A DNA stretch of 64,000 nucleotides from Vibrio sp. NTOU-M3 (GCF_040869035.1 NZ_CP162100.1:1178001-1242000), one strand, 5' to 3'; shown: positions 38,253 through 47,178, numbered from the stretch's first letter. Translations and numbers: made by a program. Notes: generated from the sequence alone by a model not told the origin.

Positions 38253-39321
38253 TTCAACACGAAGAATGCTGTTAAAGGCAGCCCTTTTTGGGGCAGCCGC
38301 TCCGGCGTTTTCTCTTCATGCTCAAAATAATGAACAAGGCAAAACGGCGGCCTTAATCGGATGCGCTATTCGCGGCCGTGACAAATTCTCTGCGGTGGTG
38401 GCCGATCAATTCGGTTGGCCGATACGGGAGGTTGCTTTACCTTCACGCGGGCATGGTGTCGCCATTAATGACAAGCGACACCATGCTGTCGCTTTTGCCC
38501 GCCGTCCCGGTGTTTATTTTTTAGTTTTTGATTATCAAAATGGTGAGACGATTCACCTCGTGACAGCAACGAAAAACCGTCACTATTATGGGCATGGCGT
38601 TTATTCTAATGATGGAAAATGGCTGTATGTCACAGAGGGTGAACGAGGAACCAGCCGGGGGATCATCGGTGTATATGATGTGGCAGCTGGATACAACAAA
38701 GTCGAGGAATTTACTGACTTTGGGATTGGCCCTCATGAAGTGATTGTGATGCCAGATGATTCACTTGCGATTGGTGTTGGTGGTGTTCATACCAATGGAA
38801 GAGAGCCATTAAACATTGACACGATGCAGCCTAGTTTAAGCTACTTAAATCATGAAGGGGTACTGCAGGATCAAGTTTCTCTTGAGGATCGCCATTTGAG
38901 TATTCGTCATTTGGCGCACGATGGTGCGGACACGGTGTTATGTGGTCAGCAATATCGTGGTGAGCCGGATGAATACCCTTCATTATTGGCGATGCATACG
39001 AAAGGTCAGCCAATGATGCCGCTAGAAGCAGAGCCGGAAGAGTGGGCTAGGTTTAACCACTACATCGCCAGTATTGCTGCGACAAACGAGTGGATTTTAG
39101 CGACTTCGCCAAGAGGAAATTGTTACGGCATTTGGTCGAAACAAACCCGCCAATTGATAGAGCTTGCGGCTCTACCTGATGCATCAGGGGTCGTGGTTCA
39201 GGACGAGAGCTTTCGTATCAGCTCTGGAGCAGGTAGTGTCGTGACTCAATTCGAACCCAAAGTAAAACAATTACTTAATACCGGCACCCATTGGGATAAT
39301 CACTGGTCTGCGATCGTTTGA
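38233..39321 (+). CDS. DUF1513 family Tat-exported protein
   Basis: A 362-residue protein with a twin-arginine signal (DSTRRMLLKAALFGAAAPAF) and a beta-propeller-like sequence. Repeated short blocks are seen, such as HGVAINDKRHHAVAFARRPG, YGHGVYSNDGKWLYVTEGE and GPHEVIVMPDDSLAIGVGG. This is the DUF1513 (COG3490) family, regularly found last in irpA-DHOR-imelysin operons. Export by Tat suggests that it folds or takes a cofactor in the cytoplasm. Function unknown. The start may be ATG 38233 or 38242; both overlap the previous gene. Confidence 0.82.
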   Translation: MQPMVTDSTRRMLLKAALFGAAAPAFSLHAQNNEQGKTAALIGCAIRGRDKFSAVVADQFGWPIREVALPSRGHGVAINDKRHHAVAFARRPGVYFLVFDYQNGETIHLVTATKNRHYYGHGVYSNDGKWLYVTEGERGTSRGIIGVYDVAAGYNKVEEFTDFGIGPHEVIVMPDDSLAIGVGGVHTNGREPLNIDTMQPSLSYLNHEGVLQDQVSLEDRHLSIRHLAHDGADTVLCGQQYRGEPDEYPSLLAMHTKGQPMMPLEAEPEEWARFNHYIASIAATNEWILATSPRGNCYGIWSKQTRQLIELAALPDASGVVVQDESFRISSGAGSVVTQFEPKVKQLLNTGTHWDNHWSAIV

Positions 39322-39415
39322 CGTTTCTCATAACTAAGACACTTTAATGCTATATAACGTTGCCTTAATTTAGACCTTTGCCATACTTTCGGAGAAGGCC
39401 AAAAACGGGGTGAAC

Positions 39416-40969
39416 ATGATTAAGGTTAGGTTGTTATTGTTGGTGTTTTTATGTATTCCAGTGCAGGCAAATGCACTGGAATATTTTGAGCATATGGGAT
39501 GGATGAAGCCCAATGATAAGCTCGAAACCTTGATCCAGTATCCAGAGCTGGTGGAGCGCATCTATCGTAAAAATGATGCTCAGCTAATCTGGTTTGATTT
39601 ACAACAAAGCAGTAAATTGGAATTTCAACTTGAAGTGATTCAACGTGCGGGCTTTAGCCCTATGTTCTCAAAACGTTTAAATCACTTGCAGTTTTACCGT
39701 AAAAGTAACCGCTGGTTTGAATATGATTTACTGGCAACAGATACGCTGATTGCCTACTTGAGCTACGCAGAACAGGCTTCAGCTATTGGCACTCATTGGT
39801 TCTTTGAAAGTAAGCTCAAAGGAGGGTTACCTCAACCGAGCCAAACATCAATGACTGCGCTATATGCTGCTGTAGAAACGCAGCAAATGCGTGAGTTAGT
39901 TGAAAGTTACACGCCAGACTCAGATGGCTACGAGCAACTCGTCAATACTTATCTGCACTTACAGAAATACCATAAACTGGACTTGCCTCTCTATCACCAA
40001 AAAGGCCTAAAGCGTGCTGGCGATATACTAGAAGATCGTGAGGCTTTATTGGCTCGTCTAGAAGTTGTCGATATCGATCTTTCCAAAACACCGCAGCACA
40101 CTTCTTGGTATGACAATGAGTTGGAAAAAGCGGTGAAGCGTTTTCAGAGCATCCATGGGCTTACGGCAGATGGCATCATTGGTCCATCAACACTCAAATG
40201 GCTCAACATGCCACCGGAATCTCGTTTGTCGACATTAGCTTTGAATGCAGAGCGATTACGACTATGGCCAATGCAACGAGATGCGTTGATCATGGTGAAC
40301 GTTCCTAGTTTTGAGATGAAGTATTGGTATTTAGGTGAAGAAGTATTTGAATCCAAAGTAGTTGTTGGGCGTACAAGCCGTCAAACTCCCGTCATGACAA
40401 CGAACCTTGACTCACTGATCCTTAACCCGACATGGAATGTTCCACGTAAGATTATGGTTGAAGATATCTTACCGAAAGTGAAAAAAGACAGTGAGTATTT
40501 GGCTAAACACAATTACCAAATTATTCCTAAATGGAACTCATATGATTCGATTGATCCGCAGGAGATCGATTGGTCTACCTTGGAGCCTCGTAACTTCCCT
40601 TACAAGATGCGTCAGATGTCAGGTAACTACAATGCGTTGGGTTTATACAAGTTTAATACTCCTAATGCTCGAGCTATTTACCTTCATGACACGCCGAGCA
40701 AATACTTGTTCAACAACTCACGTCGTGCCTTTAGTTCTGGATGTATTCGCGTAGAGCACGCCGATCAGTTTGCCTCTCGTCTGCTACAAAGTCAGGGGTT
40801 AGATCCACATCGTTTGTCACAATCAGAAGGCGCGCCTAATAAAGCGATCCCTTTGAAGAGACGTATTCCTGTGCACATTATTTATCAGACGGCATGGTTT
40901 GAGGAAGGGGTTGTCCACTACAGGGATGACATTTACCGCTTTGACAAATTCAGTTACACAAAAGGGTGA
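39416..40969 (+). CDS. ldtD: L,D-transpeptidase, YcbB/LdtD-like
   Basis: A 517-residue exported enzyme that cross-links peptidoglycan. A signal peptide ends at VQANA (about residue 20). A peptidoglycan-binding domain is seen at about 225-265 (LEKAVKRFQSIHGLTADGIIGPSTL). The YkuD catalytic domain follows, with IYLHDTPSK and the nucleophilic Cys in RAFSSGCIRVEHA. An in-frame GTG at 39410 overlaps GGGGTGA, so ATG 39416 is chosen. The following mepK-like and ycbL-like genes give the same ycbB-ycbK-ycbL order as E. coli. Confidence 0.92.
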   Translation: MIKVRLLLLVFLCIPVQANALEYFEHMGWMKPNDKLETLIQYPELVERIYRKNDAQLIWFDLQQSSKLEFQLEVIQRAGFSPMFSKRLNHLQFYRKSNRWFEYDLLATDTLIAYLSYAEQASAIGTHWFFESKLKGGLPQPSQTSMTALYAAVETQQMRELVESYTPDSDGYEQLVNTYLHLQKYHKLDLPLYHQKGLKRAGDILEDREALLARLEVVDIDLSKTPQHTSWYDNELEKAVKRFQSIHGLTADGIIGPSTLKWLNMPPESRLSTLALNAERLRLWPMQRDALIMVNVPSFEMKYWYLGEEVFESKVVVGRTSRQTPVMTTNLDSLILNPTWNVPRKIMVEDILPKVKKDSEYLAKHNYQIIPKWNSYDSIDPQEIDWSTLEPRNFPYKMRQMSGNYNALGLYKFNTPNARAIYLHDTPSKYLFNNSRRAFSSGCIRVEHADQFASRLLQSQGLDPHRLSQSEGAPNKAIPLKRRIPVHIIYQTAWFEEGVVHYRDDIYRFDKFSYTKG

Positions 40970-41021
40970 ACTGCATTCAAGAATGAAAAAATCCAATAAT
41001 TGGTAAAAAAGTCAGTAAAGT

Positions 41022-41060
41022 CAGGCGCTAACAAAATAAATTGTTAGCGCCTGTTTTTTT
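41022..41060 (+). terminator. Intrinsic terminator after the L,D-transpeptidase gene
   Basis: CAGGCGCTAACAA and TTGTTAGCGCCTGTTTTTTT form a 13-bp stem around AATAAA. It makes the transpeptidase a separate unit from the mepK-like gene that follows. Confidence 0.93.
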
Positions 41061-41150
41061 AGCACGATTTATGCATTTGAACTTCATAACTAAGTTAGGT
41101 AGTGTCGGCAATTCGGCACGTTTTGATTCGTTTTTGTGAAGGTTTATATA

Positions 41151-41693
41151 GTGCAGGTATCGCGTCGAGAATTTATTAAGTTAGCAGGGAGCGGGTTAGT
41201 TGTAGCCGCATGTACACCAAGCATGGCAATGGCAGCTAGTTCAGTAAAACCTCGCTCATTAGCATTGAGCAATCTCCATACTGGAGAGGCATTAGAAACG
41301 TGTTATTTTGATGGTCGTAATTACGTCGGTAAAGAGCTCGCCAGACTTAATCATCTGTGCCGTGACTTTCGTCGAAATGAAGTCTACCCAATGGACAAAC
41401 GACTTTTCGACCAGATTTCCAAAATCCAATCTTTGTTAGGAACACAGGCGGAAGTTCAGGTTATTTCCGGCTACCGTTCTCCAGCAACCAATGAAAAACT
41501 CAGAAATCAATCAAGTGGTGTGGCTAAGAAGAGCTACCACATGCTGGGTCAAGCAATGGACTTTCGTTTAGACGGCGTGAACCTAAAACAGGTTCGTGAA
41601 GCGGCGATTAGTCTTAAGGCTGGTGGTGTTGGATATTACCCGAGTAGTAACTTCATTCATATTGATACTGGACCAGTACGTAACTGGGCATAA
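41151..41693 (+). CDS. mepK: MepK/YcbK-like murein endopeptidase (DUF882, peptidase M15)
   Basis: A 180-residue Tat-exported zinc peptidase. The signal VSRREFIKLAGSGLVVAAC has the twin arginines. Zinc ligands His and Asp lie in SYHMLGQAMDFRL, and the last His in NFIHIDTGPVRNW. VISGYRSPATNEKLR is the family substrate site. E. coli MepK cuts 3-3 cross-links made by L,D-transpeptidases, so its place after LdtD makes sense. GTG 41151 has AAGG 8 bases upstream; the frame is also open to GTG 41136. Confidence 0.9.
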   Translation: MQVSRREFIKLAGSGLVVAACTPSMAMAASSVKPRSLALSNLHTGEALETCYFDGRNYVGKELARLNHLCRDFRRNEVYPMDKRLFDQISKIQSLLGTQAEVQVISGYRSPATNEKLRNQSSGVAKKSYHMLGQAMDFRLDGVNLKQVREAAISLKAGGVGYYPSSNFIHIDTGPVRNWA

Positions 41694-41764
41694 CCTCACT
41701 GGTTGCAAAGGCATGGCGCTAGTGTCATAGTTCTGCCAGTTTCGATATGAATAAAGGTTTAACA

Positions 41765-42421
41765 ATGGCACTTAAATATCAGGTTGTCCCTGTAACTTCG
41801 TTTTCTCAAAACTGTTCAATTGTATGGTGTGACGAAACCATGCAGGGCATCGTTATTGATCCAGGTGGTGACGTCAAACAGCTTGCGATGCTGATTGAAG
41901 AGTTAGGTGTAAAGGTTGTTAGCTTAGTTTTAACGCATGGCCATTTAGATCATGTTGGCGGAACTGAGCCATTGTCTGAAGCTCTAGGTGGCACTGAGAT
42001 TATTGGCCCACATAAGGACGATAATTTTTGGCTACAAGGTTTGGAAGGCCAAAGTCAAATGTTTGGTTTTCCGCTGACTCAGCCATTTGAGCCAAATCAG
42101 TGGCTTGATGATGGTGACACGGTGACATTTGGCAACCAGACCCTGCAAGTACTACATACGCCAGGCCACACACCAGGCCACGTTGTTTTGTTCAGTGACG
42201 AGGCAAAGCTGGCCTTTGTCGGCGATGTTCTTTTTAACGGCAGTGTAGGGCGTACTGATTTCCCTAAAGGGGACTTCAATACCTTGATTGATTCAATTAA
42301 AACCAAACTTTGGCCATTAGGCAAAGACGTTCGATTTGTTCCGGGTCATGGCCCTGAATCGACATTTGGTCATGAACGTGCGACAAACCCATTTGTTGCT
42401 GACGAGATGCCTCTCTACTAA
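41765..42421 (+). CDS. ycbL: MBL-fold hydrolase, YcbL (glyoxalase II-like)
   Basis: A 218-residue metallo-beta-lactamase-fold hydrolase. The metal motif HGHLDH is in LVLTHGHLDHVGG, with further ligands in HTPGHTPGH, FVGDVLF and VPGHGPES. It corresponds to E. coli YcbL, a type II glyoxalase-like enzyme with unclear physiological role. It follows mepK as in E. coli. ATG 41765 (MALKYQVVPV) has AAAGG 8 bases upstream; an earlier ATG at 41747 gives six extra codons. Confidence 0.9.
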   Translation: MALKYQVVPVTSFSQNCSIVWCDETMQGIVIDPGGDVKQLAMLIEELGVKVVSLVLTHGHLDHVGGTEPLSEALGGTEIIGPHKDDNFWLQGLEGQSQMFGFPLTQPFEPNQWLDDGDTVTFGNQTLQVLHTPGHTPGHVVLFSDEAKLAFVGDVLFNGSVGRTDFPKGDFNTLIDSIKTKLWPLGKDVRFVPGHGPESTFGHERATNPFVADEMPLY

Positions 42422-42440
42422 CGTCTATTCTTAATGTATC

Positions 42441-42473
42441 AACAGTGGCGATTTTCCTTCGCCGCTGTTTTCA
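42441..42473 (+). terminator. Terminator between ycbL and the convergent gene
   Basis: CAGTGGCG and CGCCGCTG pair (one G-T) around ATTTTCCTT, followed by TTTTC. It overlaps the stop of the convergent gene by a few bases. Confidence 0.7.
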
Positions 42474-43151
42474 TATTCGTTCGTCTTCTTCTGATTTCGC
42501 AGCAGCAAGGTAGCGCCTTGCCAATCCTACAAATTCTTCTGCTGGCCTATCTAAATCATTGGTCGAGATAAACACATCATAATCATAATATTGCCTTTGG
42601 TAGCGCATTCGGTTGGCGAGCATGGCATGTAATCCAGAAAACTCATTTCCTTGTGAGTTTACGTAAGGGCTAGAGTCTAAAACGATATCTTCAAAATGAG
42701 TGGTTTGTTTAACTTGTTTGGCTCCTAAGTAGAGCAGAGCTCGTTGGCTCAGCAACACATCTGTGGCAATGCGAGGACAAATGCTCGTGATATACGGTGA
42801 GTAGTGTTTTAGCTTTATTCCTATCCATGGCATTGGTTGCTGCCAACCATCATTATCGTAATAACAGAGCCCAATTTTGCTAATGTTGCTCCATTTAACA
42901 ACCCAACCACCTTTGAACAGGTGTTGTTGGAAATGGGTGGCGGTTAAGGTGAAGCGAACAATGCTGGTAATGATCAACAGATAACCAAAGCCGAGTAAGC
43001 AAGCTAGAGCAAACAGAGACAAGATGAACTGTTGCCAACCAGGGGCAAAGAAAAACAGAAAAAGCATACCAGCAACAATAAAAGCCAGAAGAATTCTAGT
43101 CGTTGGGGAACGCCATTCTAAGGGATGATTGGTTAAGTGTATGGTCTCCAT
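42471..43151 (-). CDS. DUF2982-like membrane protein of unknown function
   Basis: A 226-residue protein with two close hydrophobic segments at about 20-36 and 40-63, then a hydrophilic cytoplasmic part. I place it in the Vibrio DUF2982 family from memory (FTLTATHFQQHLFKGGWVVKWSNISKIG resembles a PH-like domain). Nothing in the neighbourhood gives a role. It is transcribed alone on the minus strand, convergent with ycbL. Confidence 0.72.
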   Translation of the reverse strand: METIHLTNHPLEWRSPTTRILLAFIVAGMLFLFFFAPGWQQFILSLFALACLLGFGYLLIITSIVRFTLTATHFQQHLFKGGWVVKWSNISKIGLCYYDNDGWQQPMPWIGIKLKHYSPYITSICPRIATDVLLSQRALLYLGAKQVKQTTHFEDIVLDSSPYVNSQGNEFSGLHAMLANRMRYQRQYYDYDVFISTNDLDRPAEEFVGLARRYLAAAKSEEDERI

Positions 43152-43333
43152 AGCTCACCAATAATTGTGATAGATGGTCTGCTTATATATTCAGTAGTGA
43201 CAAAATAAAACCACCCTCTATTGATTAAATTGTAGTCTTACACAGCAAAATTGCGCATTTTTGCATCAGAAACCCCCTTGTACTCTGTAAATGGAAGCAA
43301 AATTTTGGTATAAAACGCGCTTCAAATTTTCAC

Positions 43334-43352
43334 CACTGCTCCGTATGCAGTG
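43334..43352 (+). other. Hairpin just upstream of the H1-like gene
   Basis: CACTGC and GCAGTG pair around TCCGTAT, immediately before the GGAG ribosome-binding site. Such a stem could tune translation of the abundant-looking basic protein that follows. No regulator is assigned. Confidence 0.4.
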
Positions 43353-43369
43353 AAATGGAGAAATACTCG

Positions 43370-43744
43370 ATGAGACTTGCTCATAAGCGTAAAGTGCAGC
43401 TTAAACTGCAAAAGCGCATTAAAGCGACAGTTGCAAATGTTGAAGCAACAAAGAAAGCTAAGCCTGTAGTTGAGAAGAAAGTAGCTGCAAAGCCGGTAGC
43501 AGAGAAAGTAGTTGCGGCGAAAAAAGCAGTTGATGTTGCGCTAACTCCAAAGCAGCAACAAGTACTGGATATCGTTGTCGGTAACGCTGAAGGCATCAAT
43601 CCGAAAGGTATTGGTTTAGTTGCGGGTCAAGAAGAGTCGAAAGCGGCTTCTTGGGCAACAGGCGCTCTTAAAAAACTACTTGAAGAAAACTTAGTAGTGA
43701 AAGAGCAACTAGCTGGCAATAAAGTTATCTATAAAGCAGTTTAA
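43370..43744 (+). CDS. Histone-H1-like Lys/Ala-rich protein with a C-terminal winged-helix-like domain
   Basis: A 124-residue very basic protein. Residues 1-58 are Lys/Ala/Val-rich with imperfect repeats of the type KPVVEKKVAA, KPVAEKVVAA, KKAVDVA, as in histone H1 tails. Residues 60-124 (LTPKQQQVLDIVVGNAEGIN, then GALKKLLEENLVVKEQ) look like a MarR/winged-helix fold. It is probably a nucleoid-associated protein. I do not know a named family. ATG 43370 has GGAG nine bases upstream; ATG 43355 overlaps that signal. It has its own terminator. Confidence 0.8.
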   Translation: MRLAHKRKVQLKLQKRIKATVANVEATKKAKPVVEKKVAAKPVAEKVVAAKKAVDVALTPKQQQVLDIVVGNAEGINPKGIGLVAGQEESKAASWATGALKKLLEENLVVKEQLAGNKVIYKAV

Positions 43745-43764
43745 TTGCCATTAGACAGTTAGTT

Positions 43765-43796
43765 AAAAAAGCCTCGATTTTATCGAGGCTTTTTTA
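43765..43796 (+). terminator. Intrinsic terminator after the H1-like gene
   Basis: AAAAAAGCCTCGAT and ATCGAGGCTTTTTT pair around TTT. Confidence 0.92.
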
Positions 43797-44126
43797 TGCA
43801 ACCAGAACAATGTATTAAGCTACTTTTTCTATGCCTTGTCACATTTCTACAATCTTCTGTTAATACTTCCTATCGCACTAACCACTACGTAACTTTCCGC
43901 TTGGTTAGATGCCGTAACTTTAAAAATTCCTTATTTATTAATTATTTATTTTGTTAATGGTAAAAAGGCTACGTAAAAATACGTATTTCATTCATTGTGA
44001 CTAATGATAGGCCGTATTCTCGTTTGCGTGTTCTCGCTGATTTCGTGCTGTTCATTAATGGCGCATTCTGTAGGTGAAACTGAAAGTACTTGGAAAGGTA
44101 CGGTTAGCCAACAAAGGACGTGAACA
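43797..44126 (+). promoter_or_regulatory. TRAP operon upstream region with three TACGTA hexamers
   Basis: A 330-base stretch with no gene. TACGTA occurs at 43886-43891, 43970-43975 and 43980-43985. The last two are ten bases apart in the same orientation, about one helical turn. A LuxR-type response regulator is encoded at the end of this cluster, so these may be its operator. AT-rich promoter sequence surrounds them. The motif-regulator link is inference. Confidence 0.4.
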
Positions 44127-45218
44127 ATGAGTCTTATCCAAAAATCATTAAAACGAGTAATGAAAGGAACCATCGTCGCCGCTGCATTTGCATTAATGGC
44201 AACATCAGCGACAGCGGCAGAAAAAGTATATCGCTTAAAGCTTGCTGAAACATGGGGACCTAACTTCCCAGTATTTGGTGATGCGACAAAGAATATGGCT
44301 GCAATGGCAGAGAAGATGTCCAATGGTCGCTTGCAAATTCGAATCGACTCAGCGAATAAGCACAAGGCGCCTTTAGGTATCTTCGATATGGTCAAGTCGG
44401 GTCAGTATGATCTTGGTCATTCTGGCTCTTACTATTGGAAAGGTAAGGTCCCGAACACACTCTATTTCACATCAATGCCGTTTGGTATGACACCGGCCGA
44501 ACAGTACGCATGGTTTTACCATGGGGGTGGTATGGAGTTGATGGAAAAAGTTTACTCGCCACACAATTTGCTTTCATTCCCTGGTGGTAACACAGATATT
44601 CAGATGGGCGGATGGTTTCAAAAAGAGATCAACTCTGTGGATGATCTGAAAGGCCTGAAAATGCGTATTCCAGGTTTCGCGGGTGAAATTCTTGCAGAGC
44701 TTGGTGCTAAACCAACCAACATTGCTCCGGGTGAGCTCTATACCTCGCTAGAGCGTCGTACCATCGATGCATTGGAGTGGGTGGGACCTTCGCTTGATTT
44801 ACGAATGGGCTTTCACAAAATTGCTCCGTACTATTACACGGGCTGGCATGAGCCGGGTTCAGAGCTTCAGTTCTTAGTGAATAAACGTACTTGGAATCGT
44901 CTTCCTGAAGATCTGCAAGAAATCCTACGCGTAGCAATGCGCACAGCTGCGTACGATATGTACACGCAAGCAACGCACGAAAGTGGGAAAAACTGGGTGT
45001 CAATCAAATCAGAATACCCAGACGTACAGGTTAAAGACTTTCCACCTGCTGTCATGAAAGAGCTAAAAGCTGCCAATGACCGTTTGCTAGCTAAACACGC
45101 AGAGAAAGATGATCTAGCAAAAGAAATTCAAAAATCTCAAGCTGATTACCTGAAACAAGTCCGTTCATGGACTGATATTTCCCACCGCGCTTACCTAAAC
45201 AGTCAGGCGCAACAATAA
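44127..45218 (+). CDS. dctP: TRAP transporter substrate-binding protein (DctP/TakP-like)
   Basis: A 363-residue periplasmic binding protein with a signal peptide ending at TSATAAEK (about residue 30). The TRAP DctP fold is recognised by LKGLKMRIPGFAGEILAELGAKP with its carboxylate-binding Arg. RTIDALEWVGPSLDLRMGFHKIAPYYY is most like the TakP subgroup, which binds 2-oxo acids or hydroxy acids. The exact ligand is not known. First gene of a P-Q-M unit, followed by a two-component system. Confidence 0.9.
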   Translation: MSLIQKSLKRVMKGTIVAAAFALMATSATAAEKVYRLKLAETWGPNFPVFGDATKNMAAMAEKMSNGRLQIRIDSANKHKAPLGIFDMVKSGQYDLGHSGSYYWKGKVPNTLYFTSMPFGMTPAEQYAWFYHGGGMELMEKVYSPHNLLSFPGGNTDIQMGGWFQKEINSVDDLKGLKMRIPGFAGEILAELGAKPTNIAPGELYTSLERRTIDALEWVGPSLDLRMGFHKIAPYYYTGWHEPGSELQFLVNKRTWNRLPEDLQEILRVAMRTAAYDMYTQATHESGKNWVSIKSEYPDVQVKDFPPAVMKELKAANDRLLAKHAEKDDLAKEIQKSQADYLKQVRSWTDISHRAYLNSQAQQ

Positions 45219-45246
45219 CGGTCCCAATAGCGGGAAGCCCAAGAAA

Positions 45247-45315
45247 GATACCCATTTGACTCATCCCTTGTGGGTATCACTATAAAAAAGCTCCGCTAGC
45301 ACTGCTAAGCGGAGC
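45247..45315 (+). other. Two intercistronic hairpins after dctP
   Basis: GATACCCA/TGGGTATC spans 45247-45278, and GCTCCGCT/AGCGGAGC spans 45290-45315. The second has no long T-run. They lie in the 124-base gap between dctP and dctQ, and probably protect or partly terminate the dctP message, so the binding protein exceeds the membrane subunits. Confidence 0.7.
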
Positions 45316-45342
45316 ACCTTTCTAAGTTCCATGGAGTAAGGA

Positions 45343-45882
45343 ATGAGAAGTCTTATCTATATTGAGCGATTATTTAACCGTTTCGGAGATTTTCTTGGAT
45401 GGTTATCAAGCATCCTCTTCATCCTGCTGCTCGCTAACGTTGTCTATGACGTGGTGATGCGTTACGTGTTTAATGATGTGTCCATTGCATTTCAAGAGAT
45501 GGAATGGCACCTGTTCTCTGCGGTATTTCTACTCGGAGTGCCTTACGCCATTAAGTCTGGTGGTCATGTTCGAGTTGACCTGTTCTATGAGCGTTTATCC
45601 CACAAAGCTCAAGCCATTATCGATTTACTCGGAACCTTGTTGTTCCTATTCCCGTTTTGTTTGTTGGTTGCCTGGTATGGCATTGATTTCGCAAAAGAAA
45701 GTTATGCTCTGGGAGAAACGTCAGGCGATCCGGGAGGCTTGCCTTATCGCTGGATTATTAAGGGTATGATTCCACTGTCATTCTTATTTATGGCGATCAG
45801 CGGTGTTGGCTTACTTCTCCATTCTTTGAACAAGATTTTTAATCCTCATTTGGTTCACGCCAATTTAACTGGTAAGCAGTAA
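45343..45882 (+). CDS. dctQ: TRAP transporter small permease (DctQ)
   Basis: A 179-residue protein with four hydrophobic segments. FQEMEWHLFSAVFLLGVPYAIKSGGHVRVDLFYE is the DctQ family motif. It pairs with DctM in the inner membrane. Good ribosome-binding site (GGAGTAAGGA) and 12 bases to the next gene. Confidence 0.92.
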   Translation: MRSLIYIERLFNRFGDFLGWLSSILFILLLANVVYDVVMRYVFNDVSIAFQEMEWHLFSAVFLLGVPYAIKSGGHVRVDLFYERLSHKAQAIIDLLGTLLFLFPFCLLVAWYGIDFAKESYALGETSGDPGGLPYRWIIKGMIPLSFLFMAISGVGLLLHSLNKIFNPHLVHANLTGKQ

Positions 45883-45894
45883 GGAGCACTGAAA

Positions 45895-47178
45895 ATGATC
45901 GGTATTGTGATGTTTTTTGTTGCCCTGTTTGCATTGTTATTAGGGTTCCCGGTGGCGTTTACCTTTGGTGGTATCGCGTTGATATTTGGTGTTTGGGCTG
46001 AAGGTATGGACATGTTTGCTTTCATGCCATATCGAATTCAATCCATCATGGAAAATACGGTGCTAATGGCAGTGCCTTTGTTTGTTTTCATGGGGTTAGT
46101 CCTTCAGAAAACACGCTTAGCAGAGCAGCTACTTGAATCAATGGGGCGCTTATTTGGCGGTGTTCGAGGTGGTATTGCTATCTCAACGGTTTTGGTTGGT
46201 GCGCTGCTCGCAGCTTCAACGGGGGTAGTTGGAGCGTCAGTGGTTGCAATGGGGCTTATTTCATTGCCTGTGATGCTTAAGTACAACTACGACAAAGGCT
46301 TGGCCTGCGGCACGATTTGCGCCTCTGGTACATTGGGTCAGATCATTCCACCATCGATTGTGTTGATTCTATTGGGAGATGTACTCGGCGTACCTGTTGG
46401 GGATTTATTCCAAGCCGCTGTATGGCCGGGTTTGGTGCTAGTTGGGGCATATGTTATTTACATTTTGATTTACGCCAAGCTTAACCCTGAAGCGGCACAA
46501 CCAATTCCAAGCGATGACTCTGTTAGCCGCCGAGAAGAGGTGATTGCAGCGCTTAAAGCAGTGGTTCCACCACTAGCGCTTATTGTTGTCGTTTTAGGCT
46601 CAATCTTTGCTGGGGTTGCAACGCCAACAGAGTCCGCAGCGTTAGGTGGCGCGGGCGCAATTGTGCTTGCTCTGCTATACAAGCAATTTAGCTGGAACAT
46701 GGTTTATGAGGCCGCAAAAGAAACCGTGAAAGTAACGGCTATGGTATTTGCCATCTTGCTGGGTGCAACTGCGTTTTCGATGGCGTTTACTTACACCGGA
46801 GGTGATTATCTGGTTGAAGAGTGGATGATGCAGTTGCCGGGAGAAAAATGGGGTTTCCTCATCATAACTATGTTGGTGATTTTGGTTTTAGGCTTCTTTA
46901 TCGATTTCGTCGAAATCTGTTTCATTATTGTGCCTATCTTAGCGCCAGTGGCTGAGCTTATGGGGATCAATATGACATGGTTTGCTATCTTAGTTGCCAT
47001 GAATCTACAAACATCATTCCTAACACCACCGTTTGGCTTTAGTCTGTTTTATTTAAAAGGCGTGGCGCCACGTGGCGTAACAACGCGTGATATTTATCGT
47101 GGCGTGATGCCTTTTATCGCGATTCAAGTTGTGGTTCTTGCCAGCTTGTTGGCTTTCCCAGGATTTTATGGAATGTGA
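45895..47178 (+). CDS. dctM: TRAP transporter large permease (DctM)
   Basis: A 427-residue polytopic permease of the ion-transporter superfamily, with about 11-12 hydrophobic segments. AVPLFVFMGLVLQ, GTLGQIIPPSIVLILLGDVLGV and GVATPTESAALGGAGA are DctM hallmarks. It forms the sodium-coupled channel with DctQ and receives substrate from DctP. A short gap of 87 bases leads to the sensor kinase gene, so the kinase may be co-transcribed. Confidence 0.94.
   Translation: MIGIVMFFVALFALLLGFPVAFTFGGIALIFGVWAEGMDMFAFMPYRIQSIMENTVLMAVPLFVFMGLVLQKTRLAEQLLESMGRLFGGVRGGIAISTVLVGALLAASTGVVGASVVAMGLISLPVMLKYNYDKGLACGTICASGTLGQIIPPSIVLILLGDVLGVPVGDLFQAAVWPGLVLVGAYVIYILIYAKLNPEAAQPIPSDDSVSRREEVIAALKAVVPPLALIVVVLGSIFAGVATPTESAALGGAGAIVLALLYKQFSWNMVYEAAKETVKVTAMVFAILLGATAFSMAFTYTGGDYLVEEWMMQLPGEKWGFLIITMLVILVLGFFIDFVEICFIIVPILAPVAELMGINMTWFAILVAMNLQTSFLTPPFGFSLFYLKGVAPRGVTTRDIYRGVMPFIAIQVVVLASLLAFPGFYGM

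Noticed and set aside
43988..44395. 135-codon minus-strand frame overlapping the start of dctP
   Set aside because: It is antisense to the signal peptide region of a clear TRAP binding-protein gene and has no recognisable domain or ribosome-binding site.
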